A program made the position numbers and the translations under genes. Of a stretch of DNA of 64,000 bases, positions 50,381 to 58,476 are shown piece by piece; the stretch's first letter is position 1; every line of letters starts with the position of its first letter. The notes beneath the pieces were generated by a model. The model had not been told where the DNA came from. It saw only the letters and a list, made by a program, of their open reading frames with translations, and did no database searches. The stretch spans positions 62,001 to 126,000 of the forward strand of contig DASVHD010000029.1 of the NCBI GenBank assembly GCA_036382775.1. The letters are read 5' to 3'. The DNA comes from a bacterium. Its GTDB lineage: Bacteria > Hydrothermota > Tepidihabitantia > SM23-42 > JAOAFX01.

Positions 50381-51615
50381 CGCAGGACGCTCCCGGCCGG
50401 TATTTCGGCGGCATCAACCTTGGCCGAGGAATAAACGACGGTATTCGCTCCGATCTTCGTGCCCGGCAATATACGGCAGCCCCGGCCCAGGACCGTGATG
50501 CCGGAATTCAGGAGACGGCCGAATTCCTGCGACGCGATACTCTTGCCGTAATTGCCGATATCCACGTTCTTCTCGACCGTGCAGTACTTATCGCAGATAA
50601 CCTTGGTCAGTTTTGAATTCGGTCCGATCTTGGAATCATGGAAAACGATCGAATCGGTTACAACCGCGCCCGGTCCGACCAAAACGCCGGGCGACAGGAT
50701 CGAGTTGATGACATCGCCCTGGACCACGCATCCCTCGCTGATGACTGAATTTGAGACCCGGCCGTCAATATGGGCGGGCATGTGGTCGCCGCCGCCGCAG
50801 CCCTCGGCTGTGTTAGTCCTGATCTGCCATTTTTTCAGATCGATGGCACGCCGCAATAAAATCTGGTTTGTTTCATAATATGAATCGATGGTCCGGGCAT
50901 ATGCCCAGAAATCGGTGAACTCAAACCCGAAAACACGGCTGCCGGAAAGCACCTTGGGGATAATATCGCGGCCGAATTCGTGCGATGACGCCCTGGTATT
51001 GTCCTTAAGGACGTCGGCAAGGAATCCTTTCCTGAACATATAAACGGTCATTGACGCCCAGGCAGAGCGCGGCTCTTTAGGTTTTTCCTGATAACCCTTG
51101 ACGGATCCGTTCTTGTCGATGATCCCGTAGCCGAACCAACTGCTTTTTTCTTTAACCCTGGTGAAACATATGGTCAGGTCCGCCTTGCGGTCAATGTGGA
51201 AATCCATCAACTGCTGGTAATCCATGCGGTATATGTGGTCACCGGCGGCAATGAGGACATGCTCGGGGCCGAATTCATCGATATAGGAAAGGTTCTGGTA
51301 AACCGCGTCGGCCGTGCCCTTGTACCAATCGGATTCCTTGAAACCCTGGTACGGCGGCAGTATCCGGACGCCCCGCTGCCGGCCGATGAAATCCCAATGT
51401 GCGCCGGTGCCGATATGCCGCATCAGGCTGTAAGGCCGGAACTGCGACAGGACGCCCACGTTCCAGAGACCTGAGTGCATCATGTTACTCAGCACAAAAT
51501 CAATTATGCGGTAAGTCGCGAAGACCGGCAGGGCAGCCTTTGGTCTTTTTTCGGTCAGAGCCAGGAGTTCATCCACCCTGCCTCCGGCCAGTACCATGGC
51601 AACAACGTTATTCAT
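50377..51615 (-). CDS. GlgC-like nucleotidyltransferase, second copy
   Basis: A protein of 412 residues starting MNNVVAMVLAGGR. The first loop reads GGRVDELLALTEKRPKAALP, unlike the GTRL form of the neighbour, but the YRIIDFVLSN, SGDH-like AAGDHIYRMDY and GYQEKP motifs are kept. The beta-helix domain is complete. It could be a second ADP-glucose pyrophosphorylase or a regulatory partner (GlgD-like). The ATG at 51615 overlaps the CapA gene stop, and the longer frame is rejected. Confidence 0.88.
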   Translation of the reverse strand: MNNVVAMVLAGGRVDELLALTEKRPKAALPVFATYRIIDFVLSNMMHSGLWNVGVLSQFRPYSLMRHIGTGAHWDFIGRQRGVRILPPYQGFKESDWYKGTADAVYQNLSYIDEFGPEHVLIAAGDHIYRMDYQQLMDFHIDRKADLTICFTRVKEKSSWFGYGIIDKNGSVKGYQEKPKEPRSAWASMTVYMFRKGFLADVLKDNTRASSHEFGRDIIPKVLSGSRVFGFEFTDFWAYARTIDSYYETNQILLRRAIDLKKWQIRTNTAEGCGGGDHMPAHIDGRVSNSVISEGCVVQGDVINSILSPGVLVGPGAVVTDSIVFHDSKIGPNSKLTKVICDKYCTVEKNVDIGNYGKSIASQEFGRLLNSGITVLGRGCRILPGTKIGANTVVYSSAKVDAAEIPAGSVLR

Positions 51616-52774
51616 AGTGCTCCGGTGCCGACTTGAGCCTGATCGTGCCGTCATCCAGGATATCCGGTGCGGTTTCCGGAAAATCCTCCCGGGACAACTG
51701 CTGCATGAGCAGGGCTGCCAGGTTGTCGTCATCGATGACGGGATAGGTGCAGGTTCTCTGCAATGCGGAAATGATCTCGCCGTGCCGGAACGCGCCCGTG
51801 GAATCCAGCACTGCCTTCAGGATCGGCGCGTAACCGCGTTCGTCGCCAAGATTGAATCCCCAGGTGCAAAAATTCCCCAGGCTGTAAGCGATCAGCCGGT
51901 CGTTGTGGATCTCGAGCGCCCGCGGCACGTGCGGTCCATGGCCCCATACAAGATCAGCGCCGCTGTCAACCACGGCCCGGGCGAACCGGACGACGTTGCC
52001 GCGCGGCCATCCCATATAATATTCAAAAGTATCAACGGTGTGGAGATACCTTACACCCTCCCCGCCGCCGTGGAAAGAGACAATGACGATGTCGTAATCC
52101 CTGGCTTTCTCGGCAACCAGACGCTGCGCCGATTCGATCTCAAAGATCGAGCCGATCCCGGACGACACGGAAAAAGGCAGGACCACGATCTTGTGTCCAT
52201 TGATCTCAAAATCACCGATGCTGTTGTCCGGCCCGCCGTACTGGATCCCGTTGTCGGCAAGGATTTCATGGGTCGATGTCATTCCGGCGTAGCCAAAATC
52301 ATTGGCGTGGTTATTGGCACAGTTCAGAAAATCAAAACCGGCGTCGACGAGATTCTTGACATAGGCGGGCGGCGTCCGGAAAGCATAGCATTTGCCTTTT
52401 TCGATCGTCTTGGTGCAGGTGCCCCCGCTGGCCAGCGGCCCTTCCAGGTTACCCAGCGTCAGGTCGGCGGTCCTCAGCACGAAATCGACGCCCATGAGCA
52501 GGTCCTGCCCTTCATTGGGCGGCAGGCGGTTATCCGGGTAATCAGAACCCATCATGATATCGCCCACCGCCATTATTGTCAGGGAATCAGCAGATGCGTG
52601 ATCAATATTGAAAAGGAACGCGCTGGCGATCACGATCAAAATAGCGCGCCATGCAGGACCGGTTCCGTAAAAAAAATTAACCGTCGGGGGAATTGACGGT
52701 TTTAGTAATAACTGCCTGGATCTGATCGGGATGCGTACCTGTCTATTAATCAACAATATAATCGGTAAGGTCAA
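51608..52774 (-). CDS. CapA-family (PGA-cap) metallophosphatase-like protein
   Basis: The open frame has 388 codons. The conserved part starts at about residue 65: LTIMAVGDIMMGS, NLEGPLAS, NCANNHANDFG, and WGHGPHVPRALE with metal-binding Asp, His and Asn residues, typical of CapA/PgsA. A signal-like helix (AILIVIASAFLFNIDHASA) precedes it. The first 45 codons overlap the M23 gene and a terminator-like hairpin (52669-52701), so the real start may be TTG 52639 or GTG 52633. It may act on exopolymer or peptidoglycan. Confidence 0.8.
   Translation of the reverse strand: MTLPIILLINRQVRIPIRSRQLLLKPSIPPTVNFFYGTGPAWRAILIVIASAFLFNIDHASADSLTIMAVGDIMMGSDYPDNRLPPNEGQDLLMGVDFVLRTADLTLGNLEGPLASGGTCTKTIEKGKCYAFRTPPAYVKNLVDAGFDFLNCANNHANDFGYAGMTSTHEILADNGIQYGGPDNSIGDFEINGHKIVVLPFSVSSGIGSIFEIESAQRLVAEKARDYDIVIVSFHGGGEGVRYLHTVDTFEYYMGWPRGNVVRFARAVVDSGADLVWGHGPHVPRALEIHNDRLIAYSLGNFCTWGFNLGDERGYAPILKAVLDSTGAFRHGEIISALQRTCTYPVIDDDNLAALLMQQLSREDFPETAPDILDDGTIRLKSAPEHYE
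52669..52701 (-). terminator. Terminator-like hairpin between M23 and CapA genes
   Basis: On the minus strand AACCGTC/GACGGTT (7 bp, 9-nt loop) is followed by AATTTTTTTTA. It would stop transcripts from the M23 gene and lies inside the longest CapA frame; it could act as an attenuator. Confidence 0.7.
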
Positions 52775-53666
52775 TATAATATTCCGGGTTCACCTTGACG
52801 CCTGACACATGAACTTCGTAATGCAGATGAGAGCAGGTCACGCGTCCGGTAGCGCCGACCGTGGCTATGACCTGACCCCGTTTTACAACTTCGCCCAATT
52901 TCACCAGGATGCTGTTGCAATGCGCGTAGCGGCTCAGGAATCCGTAACCGTGGTCTATGTCCACGACCAGACCGTAACCCAGGTTCCAGCCGTTATACAC
53001 CACGATTCCGTCAGCCGACGCGTAGATCGGCGTGCCAGTCGCCGCGCCGAGATCAACGCCTTCATGCATGCGGATCCCCTTGGTAATGGGGTCAACGCGG
53101 TATCCAAAATCCGAACCCACGGCCTTGCCTGGAATCGGATCGATCGATGGAATGTGGCTCCATAACTCGAATTTTTTGTCGATCTGGCCGTTGATCTCAT
53201 CGAGGCTTTTCTTTCGCAACTGGCAGCGGGATTTGAGGATCGCCAGCGATTCGTAGACATCACCGAGCAGGCGGTTGGTGTTCTTGGAAATGTTTGTTAC
53301 CGAAAAAACACTGCTGATGCCGCCAATACCCATGGACCAGACATCAGGGTGAATATGTGCCATTTGCCAGTACGTTCTTTCACGATTATCCTGCGCCACA
53401 TAATCTTCAAAACCGTTCTTGGTGTTCTCCAATATGCCGTAACACGCTTCCAGTCTGGCGATCAAACCACGGTTCTCTTGTTCAGCCCGCATAAGGCTCA
53501 CCCGGGCGATGGTATCGCCGGTGTGCCGCAGGAAAAGAACGGCAGTGGCGATCGTCATCAAAGCGATGGTCGCGGCCAGAGCGAACATGAACCACACCGG
53601 CAGCTTGAGACCGAAGGTTCGGTTCCTCCTATGAGAAATAAATATGACATCGATAAAGTGGTTCAT
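52746..53666 (-). CDS. M23-family peptidoglycan peptidase, membrane-anchored
   Basis: A protein of 306 residues. Basic N-terminus, one membrane helix (LPVWFMFALAATIALMTIAT), a coiled-coil region (about residues 55-170), then a complete LytM domain: GSDFGYRVDPITKGIRMHEG with HEGVD, and HLHYEVH. It is similar to the MepM/NlpD type and probably cuts cross-links during cell growth. The promoter -10 box is 9 nt before the ATG, so the mRNA has almost no leader. Confidence 0.93.
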   Translation of the reverse strand: MNHFIDVIFISHRRNRTFGLKLPVWFMFALAATIALMTIATAVLFLRHTGDTIARVSLMRAEQENRGLIARLEACYGILENTKNGFEDYVAQDNRERTYWQMAHIHPDVWSMGIGGISSVFSVTNISKNTNRLLGDVYESLAILKSRCQLRKKSLDEINGQIDKKFELWSHIPSIDPIPGKAVGSDFGYRVDPITKGIRMHEGVDLGAATGTPIYASADGIVVYNGWNLGYGLVVDIDHGYGFLSRYAHCNSILVKLGEVVKRGQVIATVGATGRVTCSHLHYEVHVSGVKVNPEYYIDLTDYIVD

Positions 53667-53675
53667 CGCTATTAT

Positions 53676-53703
53676 ATTATACTAATAAATATTCAAGTGT
53701 CAA
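53676..53703 (-). promoter_or_regulatory. Promoter of the M23 gene
   Basis: On the minus strand, TTGACA (53703-53698), a 16-nt spacer and TATAAT (53681-53676). The ATG at 53666 is 9 nt downstream. Confidence 0.85.
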
Positions 53704-53732
53704 GAGGTCAATGATATAATTATCATGCTCGG

Positions 53733-53760
53733 TTGACATCTCCTTTTTTATCATTATGAT
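53733..53760 (+). promoter_or_regulatory. Promoter of the GH13 gene
   Basis: TTGACA (53733-53738), a 16-nt spacer and TATGAT (53755-53760). The ATG at 53770 is 9 nt downstream, so a leader of at most three bases is expected. Confidence 0.8.
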
Positions 53761-53769
53761 TAGGTCTAC

Positions 53770-56700
53770 ATGGCATCCGCGCGCAAAAAAGATACCCGCC
53801 TGACCAGGCGTGGAGACGACGCCTACGGCAACGAATGCGTTTTCGAATTCCATATTTCAAAAAAATGCCGTGATTTCTATGCTTTTTCCGATAAATTGTT
53901 CTCTCTGACCGGCAATGTCATTCTTGCCAATATCCCAGCTGTCAAAACGTTCGTCCTTAAGGTCAATGAAAAGAAGAAAAGCGGCCTCCTTGCGCCCAGC
54001 CAGGTCAATGCCATGGGGTTGATCGATGAAATCCTCCATTTTGTTCTTGAACAGTACCGGAAACAGAAAAACGCCAATGCTTTAAGCGATGCCCTTGCCT
54101 TCATCAACGATCGCTGCGGCAAAAAGGCGGTCACCAGCGCGGTGAAAAAGTTCGTCGAACTGTTCCCGCCGGCTGCCGTATACGCAAAAGAACAAACTGC
54201 CGCCAGCTACCTGCGCCAAAAACACAATGTCCACGCTACGATCGCCGAACTGCTCGCGCTGCGCCTGGCCAACACAAACCCGGCCTTCGCGTCCTTCCGC
54301 GAATTCTTTAATGATGACGATCTCAATGGCACCGCGTATTTTAAAATATTCGACGGACTGCATGAATTCTTCAAAACTCAACCGCCGTACGGTCCCTATA
54401 ACCAGCACATTATCGACATGCTGCGCGCGCCAGCAGAAGCGTCGCCGCATTCGCTCGAAGGCCAGCTCCTGTACATCAAAGAGCATTGGGGAATGATCCT
54501 GTCGCCGGAAATGAGGGAGCGCCTGACCCGCAGAATACTCCTGTCCCTTGATTTCATCCGGGAGGAAACAAAGGTCCGGGAAGGCGCTGCTGGCGCTGCC
54601 AAGCCCCTTGAATTCCAAACGCATGACGGCGATCATGGCGATCGTTTCAGAGATGAAGAGCGTTTCAGCGCCGATACGGATTGGATGCCGGTCGTGGTCA
54701 TGATCGCAAAACAGACCAATGTCTGGCTGTCGCAGCTTTCGAAAAAATACTCACGGCCGGTCACAAAACTCGACGAGATCCCTGATGATGAACTCAATAT
54801 CCTGGCCGAATGGGGCATAAACGCACTGTGGTTGATCGGGATCTGGGAAAGGAGCAAACCGTCCCAGAAGATCAAGAACAAATGCGGCAATCCCGAGGCT
54901 CTCGCGTCCGCGTACTCGGTCTATGATTACGAGATCGCGTGGGACCTCGGCGGAGAGAACGCATTTAACAACCTTAAAGAACGGGCGCGCAGCCGCGGTA
55001 TCCGGATCGCGGTTGATATGGTGCCGAATCATACCGGCATTTTTTCACGATGGATCCTCGACCATCCGGACTGGTTCATCCAGTCCAATAATCCGCCGTT
55101 CCCGCGGTACGCCTTTACCGGGCCGGACCTTTCTGACGATCCCGGGATCAGTACCTACATCGAGGATGGCTACTGGAACCGGACCGACGCTGCGGTTGTT
55201 TTCAAACTGCAGGACAACAACACCGGCAAGGTGCGTTATATATACCACGGCAATGACGGCACGAGCACACCGTGGAACGATACGGCACAGCTCAATTTTC
55301 TCCTGCCGGCAGTGCGGGAAGCGGTCATTCAAAAAATCGTTCAGGTCGCAAAAAGGTCGCCCCTGATCAGGCTGGATGCGGCGATGACCCTTACCAAACA
55401 GCACTACCAGAGACTCTGGTTCCCGGAACCGGGCACGGGCGGCGACATTCCCTCGCGTACCGTGCACAGCATGACCAAAGGCCAGTTCAACCGGTTCTTT
55501 CCCAAAGAATTCTGGCGCGAGGTCGTTGACCGTATACAAAACGAAGCTCCTGACACGCTGCTTCTGGCCGAGGCGTTCTGGCTCCTGGAAGGCTATTTTG
55601 TCCGGAACCTCGGCATGCATCGCGTTTATAACAGCGCCTTCATGAACATGCTGAAACGCGAGGACAACGCCAATTTCCGGGTCACGATCAAGAATGTCCT
55701 CGATTTCAATCCCGAGATCCTCAGGCGGTTCGTGAATTTCATGTCCAATCCGGATGAAATGCCGGCGATCGAGCAGTTCGGCACCGGCGACAAGTATTTC
55801 GGCATCGCCATGATGATGGCGACGCTGCCGGGCCTGGTGATGTTCGGGCACGGCCAGATCGATGGGCTGGGGGAAAAATACGGCATGGAATACCGGAAGG
55901 CCTACTGGGACGAAGCGCCTGACCAGTCACTGATCGAACGGCACCGGCGCGAGATCTTTCCCCTGCTGAAAAAACGCCGCCTGTTCAGCGGCGTGGATAA
56001 TTTTTTTCTTTATGATTTTTATGACAGTTCAGGCGCCGTGATCGAAGACGTTTTCGCTTATTCCAACAGTACCGGCCGCGAGCAGGCGCTTGTAGTCTAT
56101 AACAACAAGTACCAGAACGTCAAGGGCTGGATAAAAAATTCGGTCAATCACAAAAGCGGTGGAGCGTCGGTCCGGAAGATCCTGACGCAGGCGCTGGGGC
56201 TGAGACCGGACGATGATCATTATTATTCATTCCGGGACCGCGCTAGCAATCTTGAATATGTCCGCTCCGGCAAAGACCTTGCTCAAACCGGCCTGTATGT
56301 TGAGCTCGGCGCCTACCAGTACCATCTGTTCATGGATTTCAAAGAGATCCACGATCCTACCGGTGATCATGCAAAATTGTGCGCGGTTTTAAACGGCCGC
56401 GGCGTGGATTCGATCGTCCAGGCGCTCCGCCACATGAAACTGGAACCGGTGACCGCGCCTTTCCGCCAGCTTGTCAACAAAGAGACGCTGGTCGCCATGG
56501 AAGCGGCCGACGATAAACTGCCCCTGATTGAAAAAATGTATAAGGTCACCACCGCCATAAAAAAATTCACGGACAGCCCGGGCAGCGAGTCGACCGTCAT
56601 CGGTGATTTCACCTTACTGTGGCGGGTCATAAAAGACCGTCTGGAACCGACCATAGAGTCCCGACAGCCCTTGAGTTCATATGTCGTGCCCTCGCGCGTC

Positions 56701-57225
56701 ACCAGGCATGCCATCCTCTATTTGTGGCTGATCACGCGGGGTCTTGGCAAGTTGAAGACCGGCACCGGGTTTGAACAACAGAGCATTCTGTTCTTCGATA
56801 ACCTGCTCCTCGGCGACGTCATTTTCTATGTCCTCAAGGATTTTGGCCAGGACCAGCCGGCCGCGGAACGTCATATCCGGCTGATCAAGACCCTGATCAG
56901 CACCGAACGGATCACCGACGAATTGACCGCCGCAAACCTAAGCGCGCTCATGAATGATCGCCTTGTTCAGCAGTACATCAGTGTCCACGAACACGGCGGC
57001 ATCACCTGGTTCCATAAAGAAAGCTTCGAAGAACTGATGCAATGGCTCTTCCTGGTCGCTGCGGTAAAAGCGCTGGCGCAGAGTGCTGATGACCCGGCAT
57101 CGGCCAGCGTCCGGATCGAACGTGACCATGCACTGCTGTCCACTCTTTTAGCATCTTCCATTAGATCGGAATACCGCTGGAACGACCTTTTGCGGTCAAT
57201 GCCGGCGGTCAAAACGAATTCTTGA
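53770..57225 (+). CDS. Very large GH13 (alpha-amylase family) protein
   Basis: A protein of 1151 residues. About 300 N-terminal residues are helical and unassigned. The GH13 barrel follows: region I VDMVPNHTG, region II LIRLDAAMT (nucleophile Asp), region III LLLAEAFW (acid/base Glu). Region IV reads FMSNPDE, where most amylases have NHD. It is followed by QFGTGDKYFGIAMMMATLPG and FGHGQIDGLGEKYGM. Another 350 residues of helical C-terminus have no known fold. No signal peptide is seen, so it is probably cytoplasmic and acts on glycogen or an oligosaccharide, next to the glgC genes. Confidence 0.85.
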   Translation: MASARKKDTRLTRRGDDAYGNECVFEFHISKKCRDFYAFSDKLFSLTGNVILANIPAVKTFVLKVNEKKKSGLLAPSQVNAMGLIDEILHFVLEQYRKQKNANALSDALAFINDRCGKKAVTSAVKKFVELFPPAAVYAKEQTAASYLRQKHNVHATIAELLALRLANTNPAFASFREFFNDDDLNGTAYFKIFDGLHEFFKTQPPYGPYNQHIIDMLRAPAEASPHSLEGQLLYIKEHWGMILSPEMRERLTRRILLSLDFIREETKVREGAAGAAKPLEFQTHDGDHGDRFRDEERFSADTDWMPVVVMIAKQTNVWLSQLSKKYSRPVTKLDEIPDDELNILAEWGINALWLIGIWERSKPSQKIKNKCGNPEALASAYSVYDYEIAWDLGGENAFNNLKERARSRGIRIAVDMVPNHTGIFSRWILDHPDWFIQSNNPPFPRYAFTGPDLSDDPGISTYIEDGYWNRTDAAVVFKLQDNNTGKVRYIYHGNDGTSTPWNDTAQLNFLLPAVREAVIQKIVQVAKRSPLIRLDAAMTLTKQHYQRLWFPEPGTGGDIPSRTVHSMTKGQFNRFFPKEFWREVVDRIQNEAPDTLLLAEAFWLLEGYFVRNLGMHRVYNSAFMNMLKREDNANFRVTIKNVLDFNPEILRRFVNFMSNPDEMPAIEQFGTGDKYFGIAMMMATLPGLVMFGHGQIDGLGEKYGMEYRKAYWDEAPDQSLIERHRREIFPLLKKRRLFSGVDNFFLYDFYDSSGAVIEDVFAYSNSTGREQALVVYNNKYQNVKGWIKNSVNHKSGGASVRKILTQALGLRPDDDHYYSFRDRASNLEYVRSGKDLAQTGLYVELGAYQYHLFMDFKEIHDPTGDHAKLCAVLNGRGVDSIVQALRHMKLEPVTAPFRQLVNKETLVAMEAADDKLPLIEKMYKVTTAIKKFTDSPGSESTVIGDFTLLWRVIKDRLEPTIESRQPLSSYVVPSRVTRHAILYLWLITRGLGKLKTGTGFEQQSILFFDNLLLGDVIFYVLKDFGQDQPAAERHIRLIKTLISTERITDELTAANLSALMNDRLVQQYISVHEHGGITWFHKESFEELMQWLFLVAAVKALAQSADDPASASVRIERDHALLSTLLASSIRSEYRWNDLLRSMPAVKTNS

Positions 57226-57249
57226 CAGATTTTAAATTATCGCTATACT
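57222..57249 (+). promoter_or_regulatory. Promoter of the 57282 gene
   Basis: TTGACA (57222-57227), a 16-nt spacer and TATACT (57244-57249), overlapping the end of the GH13 gene. AAGGAGG and the ATG follow. Confidence 0.8.
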
Positions 57250-57281
57250 ACGTTATTAAAGAAACTGAAAAAGGAGGATAC

Positions 57282-57830
57282 ATGAAAAAAGCTCTGATCG
57301 GTTTGGTGGCCGCCATTGCGCTGGTCGGTGCGGTCGATCTAGACGGCAGGATCGGAATGGGTCTGGGGTTCAGCCCGGATACGTATCTTGAGTCTGGGCT
57401 CACGACCCTGGGGTTCCCGGTTATTGACCTGGCCGTGACAAAATTCGGGTTCAGCCCCAAGATGGCGGTGGAACCAATATTCCAGTTCACCATGGTCAAC
57501 GCAAATGACAATACATCTATCCGTTTCAGGCTCGACGCACTGCTCGATATCCTTATGAAAGGCCACAGTAAAACCAACGTGTATGCGAAAGCCGGCCTTG
57601 GCTTCATGTTTTACTCAACCGGTGCCCCTGGAGCCGATGCTGAATTCGGCCTGAGCGTACCTTTCGGGTTCGGCCTTGAACATTTTTGCAGCGAGCATTT
57701 TTCCATCAATCTCGCGGCCATAAGCGGACTCACTTTCATCTCCAACCCGCCAGCAGGCGGTGATTCCTACCTCAACTTCAAGCTCGGTAACGAAAAACCG
57801 TTCGCGTTCTACCTGCTCTGGTATTATTAA
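57282..57830 (+). CDS. Small outer-membrane beta-barrel-like protein
   Basis: A protein of 182 residues starting MKKALIGLVAAIALVGAVD, a signal peptide. The rest alternates hydrophobic and polar residues in short strands (RIGMGLGFSPDTYLESGL, KTNVYAKAGLGFMFYST) and ends in an aromatic residue (FYLLWYY), typical of eight-stranded barrels. No function is known. AAGGAGG precedes the ATG by 5 nt; the longer frame is rejected. Confidence 0.78.
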   Translation: MKKALIGLVAAIALVGAVDLDGRIGMGLGFSPDTYLESGLTTLGFPVIDLAVTKFGFSPKMAVEPIFQFTMVNANDNTSIRFRLDALLDILMKGHSKTNVYAKAGLGFMFYSTGAPGADAEFGLSVPFGFGLEHFCSEHFSINLAAISGLTFISNPPAGGDSYLNFKLGNEKPFAFYLLWYY

Positions 57831-57837
57831 AGACTTT

Positions 57838-57886
57838 TAGCCCGCCCCTGTTACTCCCTGCTAATGGGAGGACGGGGGCGGGGGCT
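57838..57886 (+). terminator. C/G-rich hairpin after the barrel gene
   Basis: AGCCCGCCCCTG pairs imperfectly with CGGGGGCGGGGGCT across a region with an inner CCC/GGG stem. It has no T-run; it may be a palindromic repeat element as well as a terminator. Confidence 0.5.
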
Positions 57887-57897
57887 TAAATACCGCC

Positions 57898-58308
57898 ATG
57901 GCCAACTACCGGTATATAAACCACACCGCCGACCTCGGCATTGAGGTCAAGGCCAGGACGTTCAAAGAACTCTTGAAAAATATCAGCAACGCGATCTTCG
58001 AAACCCAGATCTCCGGCACTGTTGACGCGGTCAAGACCATGCGTTTTTCGATCCAGAGCAAATCCCTTGGTGACCTGGTGATCGATTGGTGCCGCGAACT
58101 GATATACAACTTCGCGGTTAAAGGGTTCATCCCCAAGATCTATCGTATTTCAGTAAAAAAATTCTCGCTCTCAGCCGATCTCATGGGGGATACATTCAGC
58201 ATTGAAAAGCATAAAGTAAAACTGGAGATTAAGAACGTCACGTATCATAAATTCAAACTGAAGAAACTGCAATCCGGCTACAAAACAATGCTCATTTTTG
58301 ACGTGTAA
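57898..58308 (+). CDS. Archease
   Basis: A protein of 136 residues. YRYINHTADLGIEVKARTFK with the conserved Asp, and the C-terminal VTYHKFKLKKLQSGYKTMLI are archease marks. Archease speeds up the RNA ligase RtcB, but no rtcB lies in this window. There is no promoter or SD sequence of note before the start. Confidence 0.93.
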   Translation: MANYRYINHTADLGIEVKARTFKELLKNISNAIFETQISGTVDAVKTMRFSIQSKSLGDLVIDWCRELIYNFAVKGFIPKIYRISVKKFSLSADLMGDTFSIEKHKVKLEIKNVTYHKFKLKKLQSGYKTMLIFDV

Positions 58309-58342
58309 AGCGCCCAAACTCATATCTGCCAGCCGCGCCGTC

Positions 58343-58370
58343 TTGACTTTTCGCGGTTTTCATGTACAAT
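58343..58370 (+). promoter_or_regulatory. Promoter of the EF-G-like gene
   Basis: TTGACT (58343-58348), a 16-nt spacer and TACAAT (58365-58370). A leader of about 100 nt follows, with the hairpin CAGTAAT/ATTACTG (58412-58431) and the SD sequence GAAGGAGG. Confidence 0.82.
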
Positions 58371-58476
58371 AACCGGTGGCTAAGACGGTAACAGCTAAAT
58401 ACCAGATATGACAGTAATGACCCAATTACTGATCTATTGACAAAACCGAGGATTAGCGAAGAGAAGGAGGTAGATA

